Assembly: GCA_026874595.1 (NCBI GenBank)
Contig: CM049308.1
Span: 51,094,624 to 51,158,623, forward strand
Length of the DNA: 64,000 nt
Direction: 5' to 3'
Source of the DNA: Sipunculus nudus
Taxonomy: Eukaryota > Annelida > Sipuncula > Golfingiida > Sipunculidae
The stretch's first letter is position 1; each line of letters starts with the position of its first letter. The translations under genes and the position numbers were made by a program. Shown one piece after another: positions 1 through 12,885 of this stretch. The notes beneath the pieces are model-generated. The model ran no database searches. It saw nothing but the letters and a program-made list of their open reading frames with translations, and was not told the origin of the DNA.

Positions 1-2410
1 TAAGGAGGCTTCATATAATCCATTCTAAGTTAGTCCATCAAGAGACAAACCAGACAGATGAAGATTTATGTTCACTGATAATTTAACTGGAGTTGCTATT
101 AGACCTTTTTAGGCCATGGCATTTTCATAAGGGTGTTACAAATAGCTTTATTATTTTACAGATTATGTCTACTGACACTGTCAACTGAACAGTAATGAAT
201 ATAAGGATGCTATATATAACTGTTAAACCTTCTAATGTCAAGTTTTCTATGCCCAGGTCTAGGGATACTTCAGTCCAAGGAGCAATAAAACTGAACAAGT
301 TGGTGACATATTGTAAAAAAGCTTTGCAGAGAACAAATATGGCAGCTGGGATCAGGGAACTGCTGTATTATACAGATAGCCCTCAGGCCAGATTTCACTG
401 AGTGACTCTCTTGTCAAATTGTAAAAAAGTACTCAGAATCACACAGTTTTATCAGGCTTGTAACAATTTTCAAGTTACTTTCAAGAAGAATATCAAGAGT
501 ATTAACTATTTATATATAGCTGGATTCTTTATCATGCATTCAGCACAAGCTTACATATAACAGGCCATACATAGAATGACCTACATTTAATACAGTACCA
601 CCACAAATTACAGATACCCCTCCCCTTCAGACTATTTTTATAACCTCTCTAGTATGTACAGGTCTGGCCTTAATGTGTTCCCCTTATGTAGGACATGTAC
701 ACAAGGTACACAGAATACAGTACATATATAGGATCAGGCTAGATGATAATCGGTCTGGCTCCCTGCTGTGTATAGAAGCTTTATCTGAAAATGTCCGTTC
801 AAGTTTATCAGTAAGCCAAGGTCGCATGAAGGAGATTTACAATATGTGAGAATCAAATAAAACAATTAAGTCTTCATGAACTAATATGGGTTATTTAATC
901 ATGCACCTACCTGAGATAAAAATAGTCAGAGCAGAACGTCCAATAAGAATAAATGTTATGACTATTATCAACTCCAAATGGATGTGTGTATTATCAATGC
1001 ACTCCAGGACATGCGGCCGGAAATAACTGTTTGTTATAGGTTCTTAACAAATACCACTCCTTGAAAGTTTGTCTACACATGCCATTCTGATAATAACAAT
1101 CCATGTACCGTGGGAAAATCCACAGAGAGGAATAAATATAAATTACAACCTACAGTCAAACTGACCTTGCACAGAAAATGCCAGGAGCTATCTTTAATAC
1201 ATGAGAATATTTGAACAGCTCAGTTTGAAACTTAGCAGGTCATATATATTTATTTATCTGTACAAACATATGCATTTATTAAGCATCTGATTGACTTGTT
1301 CAAACTTATTTTTGGATGTTAATTGCCACTCACCGTCTTGCCATGATTGTAGCTTTTTGACACAGGACAACAAGAAAGTCTTACACCTTTAACAGTCTGT
1401 GGCTCTACTAACACGTCAAAGTACAAACGGGTCATGTGACTTAGGAAGTGACAGCGACATCAAAATATACCCAGGGTAGAAAAAAGTAACAAATTATCTT
1501 TTTGATAATTAATCACTTATAACATCATTAATAATTGTTTAAGTTACTTAAATTGCTGATAAGCTAATCAGTGCAAAACAATAATTACAATTATAAGTTT
1601 TCTGCTCGTCCTAATCAAGATCCTATTTGTCAGGGCTATGTTCCAGGCTCAGACATGTTTGCATGATAAGGGATTTTGTTTGCCATTTGAACCCAGCCAA
1701 GAGTTAGGTCTCCGTTACTATATGATCAAACATGGCAGATCTGGATGTTATACAAAGGGCTTTATATTACAGCTTGATAAATAATAACAAGTAAGTTGTC
1801 ATACTTACTTTCATAAAATCAATTAATCGGTACATAATGATGTAAAGTAATTTCACAAACAAACATAAATTATGATGTGCAAAACAGTTAATTATTGTCT
1901 GAAAGAAGGCAGATAGCAAACAGTATGGCACAGGTTGTGATAATACAGGAAGTAATCAATATTAGAACTTTGCTGATGTACATTGCACAAAGGCATCAAA
2001 TATTAATTGTTGAAATCAGTGTCTGGATGAATGAAAGTCGTGTTAATTCATACCTGATGATGTAGGTCCAATCAATATTGCATAGGGTCAGTAGTTTAAA
2101 CAAAGAGCCCTTTGACTTCAAGCAAAATAATTTACAACTGCTGGTAAACTAGGAATTATACTGAACTGAATAGTAATGATAGGAATACAATTCATCAAAC
2201 TTAAACTGTCTGCTGTCTTCCTCACTGGAAGGTGCAGTTATCTGACACACACTGCCTCATTTACAGTCAGCATCCCCCTCCTCATCTTGCCTATCTTAAA
2301 ATAATATTTATCTTTCAAACACTTTCACTTTCTTTATACTTAGTTACAAGGTAATCTGTGTCTGTCCAATGGTCTCCCCTCCCTGCTACTTAATCTACCT
2401 CTGGGTGTAA
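1..2410. other. AT-rich non-coding stretch, nothing recognised
   Basis: Both strands show only short open frames without recognisable domains, splice-bounded coding blocks or terminal repeats. It may be intergenic or part of an intron of a gene lying mainly outside the window. No function is assigned. Confidence 0.5.
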
Positions 2411-3470
2411 TGCTACGGTCACAAATCACTAAATGCCTCCTGCCAGCGTGGTAACTGCCAGTTTTCACTAAAATTCATCAGGTGGCAGCTCGGTGGCAGG
2501 CACAATCGGCAGTCGGCATTTAAAACGCCGCTAGGACGCCGCTGAAATTTTAAGAAAAAGTTAAAATTCTGTCTGCCACCGGCCGATTTTTTCCAATTAT
2601 GCCAGTCATCAGGTCCCCGGCCGGGCGCATTTCGAAGTTGCACGGTGGCTATCAAGTGGCAGGCGGGCAGCAGCGCGATTTTTATTCGGTCGTGGGGCTC
2701 GAGGTCCTTCAAACTTCATCCGGCGATCGGTAGGATCTAACTGCCACTCTCTAGCATACGGCCTGCTGCCGTTATGCTACTGACATGCCACCGTACGATT
2801 TCAAAATATCTGCCGGCGGCAGGGCGGAGATTGAAAGGCAGCTGGGAGGCGGCTGTCGGTGTTGGTAGGTGGCAGGACAGCGATCTGCCGATTGCAGACT
2901 CCCGGACCCCTGAATATAAATCCGAGGCCATCTACCATACAACATACTCGCTTTGGGGCTGGCGCCTTGTCCTTTCCCTTGCCTTTAGGGGGCATCTTGT
3001 TGGAAGGAAATGGTTGATAATAATGGTTGATGGAAAATGGTTGATAATAAATGGTTGATGGTACACTTTGTAGTGATACGAGAGCAATCTAGGTTTATAT
3101 ATCCAACCGGGAACCAGACTGCCGCGGTCAGATTATCGGGCGGGCGCCGGCCGGTGGATATTAGAACGCCTGATCGTTGGCTGGTGGCAGGTGTAAATGG
3201 CCGGTGTCCGCCAGGTCACCGGAAGGTGGCAGGTAAAATCTGACGGCTGCCAGCCTGTCGCCTAACTGCCAACACCCTGATGACGTCACACACACCCTCG
3301 AACTTAGACACTGCCTTGGGCTGCCCTGAGCCCGTCAGGCGGCCTTTTACTGGCAGTTATTTATGACCACTCACACCGATTTGCAAAAAATCGGCCGGCG
3401 GCATGTAACTTTAAGAATCCGCCGATGTCTAAAAATCGGCAGGCGGCAGTTTCACATTGTGACCGTAGCA
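2411..3470. mobile_element. GC-rich non-autonomous TIR element, ~1.06 kb
   Basis: The element starts with TGCTACGGTCACAA (2411-2424) and ends with its exact reverse complement TTGTGACCGTAGCA (3457-3470). It is flanked by a TAA trinucleotide on both sides (2408-2410 and 3471-3473), consistent with a 3-bp target-site duplication as made by PIF/Harbinger transposases. The interior is far more GC-rich than its surroundings and full of GGTGGCAGG, GCCGCCTGCC and AAAATCGGC-like sub-motifs in both orientations, plus a GGTTGATAATAAATGG-type repeat near 3010-3060. Open frames inside are short and encode no recognisable transposase, so it is read as non-autonomous. Superfamily assignment rests only on the TSD length and is tentative. 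Confidence 0.75.
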
Positions 3471-3473
3471 TAA

Positions 3474-4530
3474 GGTATAATATCAGGGGTAGCTGCTACA
3501 GACTGCTGCATTCACCTGCATGAGTAATAATGTCAGACTATATATGTTGGAATCTGTCTTTGGAGATTCAATAATATTAGTAAAAACTCTCAATTAACTT
3601 ATGGATTAGCAGCAAGTACTTAAGTTGGGGAGTTTTGACATATCTTAAGTGATGATAAGTTTACACTCAGGGATTCATGTTATCTGTATAAGGAGCTGGA
3701 AAATTGGTTTATGGACCCTGGATTAAACACAGATGATATCTGTAATTTTATTTTAATTTATGGTTTGGTAATTTTTATCCTGGTCAGGTATTTATAAATA
3801 CCCTATAAAATTACAACTAAGTCACAACAGTGTCTGACATTTATATTAAATTGTTTTAATGGATATAGTATGTACTGGTAATTACAATTCTTGCAACCAT
3901 CTTGGAAGTTTTCAAGAAGCATTTTTGTTACTCATATGTATATGTATATGTCAAGGCCAGAAGACTGAATCCCAATCTTCAATTAATGACAAAGATAATG
4001 ACTTCCTGTTTTATCAGTTGAAGATTATGGCTAGCCATACCCCTGTTCCAGCTCAAAACTATATCTACTTTCTAACTTTATGTCCACAAGGCTTTTTGTA
4101 TCCAGTCAGTGTAAAATTATTTATATTTATAAATTTTTTTGTTTTTGTTAAGTTTAGATACAGAATTTACTTATTTTGATTCATACATACATGATGCATA
4201 TAAGTAATACAAGCCAGAAAAAGTTTCATTCATCAATTTTTACATATTTTTAATTTTTACACATGTTAAGTTGTGCCACAAAAGTCAATATAGTGTTCTT
4301 TCAATCTAAATTAATTCATGTCAGGTTCCAGTCCTTCTAATATTCATTTATTCAACTAACTCATTGTATTATTTTACTTGCTCATTGTATTATTTAACTA
4401 ACTCATTGTATTTGAAATATTTAAAAATATTTGTCTTGATGAAATTAGATTTTAGTTTATGAGATAGCTGAACTAAAGTGAATTTTCCTTAATAAAATCA
4501 GAAGTATGTGTTGTTTATTTTTATGTTAAC
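3474..4530. other. AT-rich non-coding stretch
   Basis: No gene, splice-bounded coding block or terminal repeat is seen. A short tandem motif built on CTCATTGTATTATTTAACTAA repeats a few times around 4361-4410. The open frame at 3859-4179 is hydrophobic, AT-driven and has no recognisable features. Confidence 0.45.
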
Positions 4531-4740
4531 ACAGTCTGAACCAGGATTTGGCTGGGCCAGATCTTGATCGGGTTTGGACTGGTCAAGATCTCCATTGGGG
4601 ATTTGGTCTGGACCAATTCCCGATTGGTCCAGACTTAACAGCAATTGGTCCAGACCAAATCCCGATTCGGATCAGTCCAGCCTTAACCCTGATCAGGATC
4701 TGAGCTGGATCAGGGCTGGATCAGGATCTTGGCCTTGACA
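4531..4740. repeat. Degenerate GGTCCAGACC-type repeat block
   Basis: A stretch of short alternating direct and inverted motifs (for example TTGGTCCAGAC, CTGGACCAATTCCCGAT, GGATCAGGGCTGGATCAGG) lies directly outside the left arm of the foldback element at 4743. It resembles the motif style of the arms but does not align cleanly with them. It may be an older or diverged outer part of the same element. Confidence 0.5.
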
Positions 4741-4742
4741 CA

Positions 4743-6791
4743 TATAATATATATATGTCGAGGCCCAGATTAGAATCTGGCCCAATTTAAAACTAGGCCA
4801 GCCCAGATCAAAATTTTGATTTGGACCGGCCCAGATCAAAATTCTAATCCGGGCCAGACCAGTTTTAAACTGGGCCAGCCCAGATTAAAATTTTGATCTG
4901 GGCCGGTCCAGATTAAAATCCTTTGGTGAAGCCTTCAGGATTTAAATCTGGTCTGGACTGATTTGAAACTGGGCTGGCCCAGATTAGAATTTTGATCTGG
5001 GCCAGTCAAGTTAACAATCCTGTGGTGGCCTGATTTTAAACTGGACCAGCCCAGATCAGAATCCTAATCTACTCCTAGGCTGGCTTCAATTACACTAGAT
5101 TTAACCAGCTGGCCTTTCATCAATTCAAAGAATTTGTAAAACATTGTGAGACTGTAAGTCAATAAAAATTAATATTTAATGAATTTATTTTATATTCTTT
5201 GAAAATATCATTTGTTGGATCCTGTCATATTTATTTTGTAATTTCACCTCTTATGTGAAATGTCTAATATATAATTATAAGATAATCATGTTAAACATTG
5301 GTATTTTACAGCTAAAAAATACATATATAGCTTGCAGAACATTTGCATTAATTCAAGAAACTAAAACAAAAATTAATCAATAATAATTAATACATATCTT
5401 TCTCAATGTTAAGCTTGTGATCCAAGACCTGTAAATTCAAAATTTTATTTGTTATGTTATTTATCATTTATCATTAGTTGGTGTTTTTTGTCTGTGATCT
5501 CCCCCCCCCCCCCCCCCCCCAGTCACCTATTAAAAAATGTGCACTTATTGTAACATTGGACATAGAACTTATAACGTACTACATTTTAAGGAAAGAAGGC
5601 CCTGAAACATCTATTTAGATAGAACAGTGGGAACAATATTCACCAGCTCAGCATTTTAACTATTGAAGGTAGAGAATATTTGTATTGCAGCTTTTAACTA
5701 TCTTCAATTTACATTAGTTATCAGTTAATAGATTAGCTTTTTTTAGGTTATTCACTCCAAAGTGAAAACTCCACCATGTTTGTCACCCTCTGAAATAAAA
5801 TTCTAAATCCAATTTTCACTCATGTTTACCTCTATTTTTGAGACTGACAAATGACAACAATCATATCATTTTCTCAGCTGTTGATTTTTTGCTATTGTAA
5901 ATTACAGAAATTGTATCACAAACCTCCCCCTTGCCCCATGTTAGGGCACAATGTCATGCTGCTCACCCAAATGAGCATCAAGACTGATAAATTACTTTTG
6001 TTAACTTATAAATGGGTAAAGCTGGTATTAAATTATGCATGTATATATTTAATATTACACATGAAATTTTGATATTCAGAACAGAAAATTATCTCAGTTA
6101 AGTTGAAAATTTTGATATTAAGTCAAGTTGATGTCTCAGAACTGACACATATTCTAAACTGTGGTTAATTATGGTAGATGGTTTAGGTGAAGTTCAAATG
6201 TGAAGTTGTATGCTTGAAGAATAGATGAAACCAAAGAAGCACATCAAATTTGTTCATTAGCTTTTTCCTCACTAAAATATTTTAAATGATCTTGTTCATT
6301 ATGTGTTTTGTGCCCTTTAAAATGGTGTATCTGGAATAAATGTTTACTGTATTATCTGATTTAAGATGATGAAAATCAAGCCAGCCTAAGATTAGATTAG
6401 GATTCTGATCTGGTTAGGCCCAGTTTAAAATCAGTCCACCACAGGATTGTAATCTTGACTAGCCCAGATCAAAATTTTGATCTGGGCCAGCCTAGTTTTA
6501 AATCAGTCCACCACAGGATAATAAACTTAACCAGCCAAGATCAAAATTCTAATCTGGGGCAGCCCAGTTTAAAATCAGTCCAGACCAGATTTAAATCCTG
6601 AAGTCTTCACCAAAGGATTTTAATCTGGACCGGCCCAAATCAAAATTTTAATCTGGGCTGGCCCAGTTTAAAACTGGTCTGGCCCAGATTACAATTTTGA
6701 TCTGGGCCGGTCCAAATCAAAATTTTGATCTGGGCTGGCCCAGTTTTAAATTGGGCCAGATTCTAAACTGGGCCTCGACATATATATTATA
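4743..6791. mobile_element. Foldback-like element with long inverted arms
   Basis: The left arm (about 4743-5090) and right arm (about 6379-6791) are inverted copies of each other. The left arm opens with TATATATGTCGAGGCCCAG and the right arm closes with CTGGGCCTCGACATATATA. Inside, the arms remain largely colinear, passing through the same CCAAAGGATTTTAATCTGG and CCACAGGAT landmarks; the right arm carries one extra repeat unit. Each arm is itself made of short palindromic units alternating CCCAGATCAAAATTTTGATC with GGGCTGGCCCAG-like motifs. The ~1.29-kb spacer is AT-rich and shows no transposase. This design matches the general foldback class of transposons; the family is not recognised. Confidence 0.7.
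5501..5520 (+). repeat. Poly(C) run, 20 nt
   Basis: Uninterrupted run of 20 C within the spacer of the foldback-like element. Run length is likely polymorphic and prone to sequencing error. Confidence 0.9.
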
Positions 6792-9700
6792 ACACCAATA
6801 ATGTAGTAATTGTAATATTTTACAATTAACAGTTACTGTTATTGTATATAAACTGTATTATATTTAGTTGTGTAAACAGAGCTGACACCCTCAATGCTTA
6901 AACTGTATGTAGTACGCAGCAGTCTGTGTGGAAAGTGTTTTAAAATCATCCATAACTCATACACAAGACACACCCCTGGCCTACACATGACTGTGGTAAA
7001 GATGATTCATAGCACAGATGTCCTATTTACCCTCCTATGTACTCACAGCACAGAATAGCTTAGCCCAGTTTTTTTACACAACCACTGCTGGGTGCACGCA
7101 AGTACAGAACATGATCACTGTGGTGTAGCATACAGCACAGGGTCATATATCATATTTCACTCAATGCAGTAGCTCACAGCTCATGTTTAATCCTGAAATA
7201 TAACTATTAATCTTCTAGGAAATTTTATATGTTTCATGAATAATTAAGTATTTCATGTATTTTAATGTGATCACCTGAAAATTAAAACATTTGTTGGATC
7301 TACCAAATTTTGAACTGGAAAATTGGACATGTTATATAATCCAAAATATCGATGTTTAGTATCCTTTTTATTTTGGCAAATGATATCTGCTTCAATTCCT
7401 ACTATTAAAAGAAAGTTTTAAATTATGTACATATTGAATTTTACAAGTAAGCTTAGAAAAAAAACATTTATAACAGACTAGTTTCCCTTGAGGAGTACAA
7501 CTAATGAAATTTTGTGATTCAAGAAGAATGATTCATTTCAACTGAAACCCAGTGCAGGATAACATGAAAGTCAGTAAAAATTTGATACAAATTGGATGAT
7601 TAAGACTGAACTGGTGACCAAGTGATTAAAAAGGTTGATTTTTTATGTCACTCAAGATGTTAAATTGGTCAGCTTCTTAGGTTTTCCTTCATTAACCATG
7701 TCCTACTGCCAGTGATACACAAACTGCCCCTATCTCTCTTCTGTATGTTCTCAAATGGAACTAACCCTTTATACCTACTATAATTCACCATCCATCTTAC
7801 TCAAGACAATTAATTAGCACATAACAAACTCTCAGAGAGCATAGATGACCATTTGTTAGTCTGTGTGAAATATAGAAGAACATATACAGGACCTTACTGA
7901 TTGGTTTTAACTTCTCATGAAATAAGTTAAGAAATCCTAATGGAAATACCACTTGATTGATGTCAGATCAAATGATGTCAACATATTTATTAAAAGAAAT
8001 TGTAACAACTTAAAGAGTAGGTGGGAAGCTGCTCAGTAGTAAACTTCATGGTGAGGGTGCATGTTTTAAATCTCTCTACACCTCTAAGTGCAACATTGTG
8101 AAATTATATGTTAGAAACAAATAGAAACAAGGAAGAACTGTTGATGTCTTAAATACAGGTTTTGACTTTTAGAAATATTAAAACCTAATATTTAGGAGGC
8201 TTAAAAATAACATCTATAGAATCCTTGAACTCTATACGGCTGTCTCCAGCTTTTTTCAAGACACACTGTCATTAACAGACCATGGGGTTATCCTTTAACA
8301 GAATTGGAAAAAGAAAATAACTGATCCTGGGAGCTGGCTGTATCATATATGACAACTTCATCACTGAAACTTGTCTGTCAGCTGAGGCGTCTCATTATTT
8401 TTTCATGAGTACAACATCCTATGATTCCTATCAATGAGAATTATTCAGTCAGTCAGGTCATGTCTGGCTAACACATGTACATCTAATGGATAGCACAATA
8501 TAATACAGGAAATGTGTTGATACTGTTATTCTCTCTGTTTACTTAACTATTAAACAAAGCCAGTCAATTGATTCCCAGGAAATGAATTATGCCCTGGGTG
8601 CAATTTTTTTTATAGATACAGTTCATACTCTCAGGCATTACTTATTTTTCATAAAATTCATTTCTACTGCCAACAATACTACAACTTTCTACATATATGA
8701 CTTAAATATTGTCTCACATAATCCTAATTGTATATTTTAGCAATTTACATAAAACAATACTAAATGGGTTACTTTATACTTAATGTGTGGTTTCCTCTCA
8801 GGCTGGTAACTCAAGACAAGTAAGGGATCTTGACATCAAAGCCAATAAGGTAACATTAAATGATAATGCCTACTTCATCATTATGAGCTGCCGGGATTCT
8901 GGTATTACCCTCACAGTCAAGGTCCACATTATCTCACACTTGCACTCATCTCATGTGCTTGAACATGTCTGGATGGCAGGAACGGCACTTCAGTGAAAAG
9001 CCTGGCTCAGGGATATTTGTATGAGGATATAACATCTAATTTTATTGACTAGTCTTACCTAGCACCCTCAGTATAAAGTATGTGAAGCCCAGCACACTTC
9101 CACAGCCAGCAGCAGTCAGTGATAATCAGACCAGTGTCGAGACAGATAAATGTGGCACATCAAATCAATCCTTGAAATCCAGACACCAGGTGATATAAAC
9201 CGTAGTTACAGAAATCCTCACACCCACAGAATGCTTAATCCTCAGCACCTTGCCCTGGCTTTCTGACTCACTGATAATTATCAAATAAGGTAAATAAGGC
9301 TTATTAACCTTGATGGCCAGTTTAAGTGTTTTCAAGTAAATAAATGCTGATTTAAGCAATTTGCACTAAAAAAGTGCATTCTGAGGAATGCAAGCCTCTG
9401 CCATATGGTGGCAGAGCGGGGTCCTTATTGTTGGATGATCCCCTCCATGTGTTTGCATTCACTTATGTGCCCCAGGTTCATTCATGGATAAGTGACTCTA
9501 CATTTGTGAATATTCCTTGATGATTTACCGAATCCATATCAAAATTCTATGTGATTCCACTCATGATTGATTGTGTGAGTTATCTTATGTGAACAAATAC
9601 AAACACACACACGAAGGCAAATAATGAAGACAATTATATTCATGTTGACATTTGATCTGGTTTTCAAATAAGAGTGATTGATATTCTGTTCCTCCTTTAC

Positions 9701-10269
9701 TTTTTTTATATTTCTGTGTTTAAATAACAGAGGGTATTATAGATAAATGAAACAAAATCATATTTTAATTTGTATGTACTTAACATCAGCATGAGCTCTT
9801 GGAAAGTAATTTTTAAGGACTTTAAAACCACTTGACATAAAACTGAAGTTCTAAAATAAAAAGAGTATCAAGTAGGTACTCTGAATGATTAAGTATGAGT
9901 ATTGTAGTAACTGTTAACTCCCCCCCCCCCCCCCCAACCCAATGGTTTCAGCAAGCCAGGTAGCTTTTGTAACTTACACTTACAAGGAACAAACTCACAG
10001 CATGCTACCATTAACTACTGATTAAATTGTGCCCTTGTTGTAAATATATCAAAAAGGAAGTGTCTACAGAATTCTTAGAGCTTCCTGGAAGTGGATATAA
10101 TGATTCATCAGAATATATTAGTTCTTAAACATTAAGGTCAACAGCAAAATAAATAAAAATGGATCAATCCTTACACCTTGAGGGAATTATTGTAACTACT
10201 GTGTCAGTGTACCCAGGACTCAACATAAGCAATAACATGACAGGTAATCACAAATGATTCAAACGAAAG
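6792..10269. other. AT-rich non-coding stretch
   Basis: No gene could be supported on either strand. A C run occurs at about 9920-9935. Two exon-like patches were examined (8799-8816 plus, about 9045-9110 minus) and not accepted, as recorded in the rejected list. Confidence 0.45.
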
Positions 10270-12885
10270 AACAAGGGACCTATGGGTCACGACGCTCAGC
10301 TGTTATATATGATAAAAAAATATTATTTAGAAATGAGACACATGCTGGTTTTGTGTGGTAATTTATATAAGCTGTATTATGAGTTGTTGTTGTTTAGCTT
10401 ATGTATGATTTTGATAGTACCTTTGGAGACAGGGAAGAGGATTGATTTCATTTATTTTATTAACAAATGGAGTACTATTGTCACACAGATTTTGACTTGT
10501 CCATATAACTTATAAGCAGAACATATAATATAAGAGTTTAACTATTTATTAAAAAAAATTACAAATATTGTCCCAAATATAATTTTTATTAAAAATAATA
10601 AGAGAATCATATGAATTTTTAAAATGAAATATAACTGATATGATTATTAAAATAATATTAAAGAATATATTCATGAATGCACTCATGAATACATTTTGAA
10701 AGTATTTGCACTGGTATTCACATACTTTCATTTTTACCTGAATTCCCATTCTTTATGCAAGAAATTTTATAATGGAGTATATAATCATATTCGTATTTAA
10801 ATACAATTACAAAGTATTCGCACCATGTCTGGTATTTATTCAGTTTTCACCAAACAATGATGTTGAGAATCCAGAATATACAAAATTCACACATTTAAAT
10901 AATGATCATAAGTACCTGGTTTTATGGCTTTTATTTATATTAAAAAATAACTGTAAAAAATTCATTTTGGACTAATTTCACATCAATGTACACACTAGAC
11001 ACAGTAGGAATCTAGATTAATATTATCAACTGCTTCTTTGTCTATCATTAATTTCCTTCATATGATCCCTAATGATTAGTAATGAATAATATGATTTACT
11101 TCTTTATCATTAAAATTGAACTGAAAAATGCCATAGGTGACTGCATGGTGTTATTTGGAATATGTGACATTCTACCCATTGATACAAGATTCTTATATCA
11201 TCAGTAACTGCAAGTTAATTTCCTGTTATTATAAACTAACAAATTCCTTTTCTATTTTTCTTTAATTTGTTATTAAAAACCAATAAAAATTTATTAATTT
11301 ATTGTTTATTGTTATGTTGTTGGTTAAAACTACTAGATGAGTTAGGTTGGACACCTGGATCAACTGTGGCTGGCCATAAGCTGCCTGGATTCCTGTATGC
11401 CTCGCCTCAAGCGTGCATAATTTGATGAAAGGTCAACAAGGTCAACATACAGGTGACTCAAGAGGGGCTGGAGAGAGCCAAAGTCTGACAGGGTCTCATA
11501 AAAAACATTAATAAAAGCTACAATTTTTGGCCAATTTCTTTCAGCTTTCCAAACTAAAAAGCTGAAATCCTTATGTGTGCATGATATGAAAATTATATCA
11601 ACAGTGCTCACGGGAAACAAACGTGCCATGGTCACAGTTGGGCAAAATTTAAGGTACTAATTTTATATTTATACTAATAACTTATAAAATTTGAAAAATT
11701 CAGAACTAATTTTTGGTATTCAATTGAATCTTGATTAAAAAATGTTACATCCCTGACAAAAAAATCTCTAGCTTCAGCAATGCCCTTGTTAAGGGATAAA
11801 TATATTTCTTGATTTTTTACAAAGTGCATTATGTTTGGGCCCATAACTTAAAACAATTAAGCAATACTGACATCATTCTGGCATGTGCATAGAGAATGAA
11901 AAATATGTATATTATTTATGATTAAAGTCAGATCAGTGGTTTTGATATTAGGCAGTCTTAAAGTGTAACAATGGGTTTTTAATTGAAAAATGAAGTTTTT
12001 CATTAATATCTCGAAGGTATTAAGTCCTAGTGACCAAATTCTTGGCATGGTAGGGGATTTTGGAGACATCTAACTGTATGCCGAATTTAAGGAACTTAGA
12101 GCTGAAGCTGGGGAGCCGAGCTCTTGCAAACTGCATAATACTAGCTTGATGTAAACAATATGTTACATGGTGCTTGAAAACTTGATTAAAATCTACAGTT
12201 TTTGATCAACTGGTTTCAAATTTTTGGTGTTAACAGTTGAAATGCTAACAAAAACATGCTGTGAAAATTAAATCCACAGTACTTACAGGAAAAAAAACGT
12301 GCCATGGTCAAAGTTGGGCAAAATTTAAGGTACCAATTTTTTATTTTTATTAATATTTTAAAAAATTTAAAAGATTTTCATCTAATTTTGGGTATACAAT
12401 TTAATTTTGATTAATTAAAGTTATATTACTGGAAAAAAGGTCCATAGCTTTAACATTTTTTGTGTTAAGTGATCAAATATCTTTCCTGATTTTTTACAAA
12501 ATGCATTATGTTTGGGCCCATAACTTTTTTAAATTAAATAATACAGACATAATTTCTGGCATGTACATAGGAACTATATAGAGGAATATTTATGGTAAAT
12601 ATGAGGAAAAACAGATGAGTGGTTTTGATATTAGGCAGTCCTGAAGTGTGAAAATAGGTTTTTAATATAAAATTGAGGTTTTTCCTTAATTTCTCAAAGG
12701 AACTAAGTTGCAAAGACCCAGTTTTCGGCTTGGTAGGAGATCTTGGGGACATCTAACATTATGCCGAATTTTGGATTCCTAGGTCTTACGGTTTCAAAAC
12801 GTGCCACATCTACGGACGGACGGACGGACGGACGACGGACAATGGACCACGACTATAGCTCAGATGACTTATAGTCAGCTGAGCT
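10270..12885 (-). mobile_element. Family A hairpin-ended element, copy A1 (minus)
   Basis: Read on the minus strand, the element begins with a hairpin built from AGCTCAGCTGACTATAAGTC and its complement (12857-12885), followed by a GTCCGTCCGTCC run (about 12815-12840). It ends near 10270 with GCTGAGCGTCGTGACCCATA then GGTCCCTTGTT. These ends match the four other copies in this window. The ends carry inverted versions of GCTCAGCTGA. The interior contains a ~677-bp direct repeat (from about 11621 and again from about 12298) and no recognisable transposase or helicase. The two related open frames at 11857-12069 and 12534-12752 are products of that repeat, not genes. Confidence 0.65.
11621..12790 (-). 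repeat. ~677-bp tandem repeat inside copy A1
   Basis: ACGTGCCATGGTCACAGTTG at 11621 recurs as ACGTGCCATGGTCAAAGTTG at 12298, and the following several hundred bases stay colinear (for example CATTATGTTTGGGCCCATAA and GGTTTTGATATTAGGCAGTC in both). The copies are visibly diverged, so the duplication is not recent. Confidence 0.8.

Noticed and set aside
8799-8816. Possible 18-nt microexon between TTTCCTCTCAG and GTAAGG on the plus strand
   Set aside because: Good splice-like flanks but no neighbouring coding exons to join and no recognisable peptide.
9045-9110. Minus-strand hydrophobic stretch AAGCGSVLGFTYFILRVL ending at a GTAAGA donor
   Set aside because: An in-frame stop lies just upstream with no acceptor between; no family recognised and no partner exons.
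11857-12752. Two related minus-strand frames (MSPKSPTMPR..., MSPRSPTKPK...)
   Set aside because: Similarity is explained by the 677-bp DNA repeat in element A1; no splice sites or family match.
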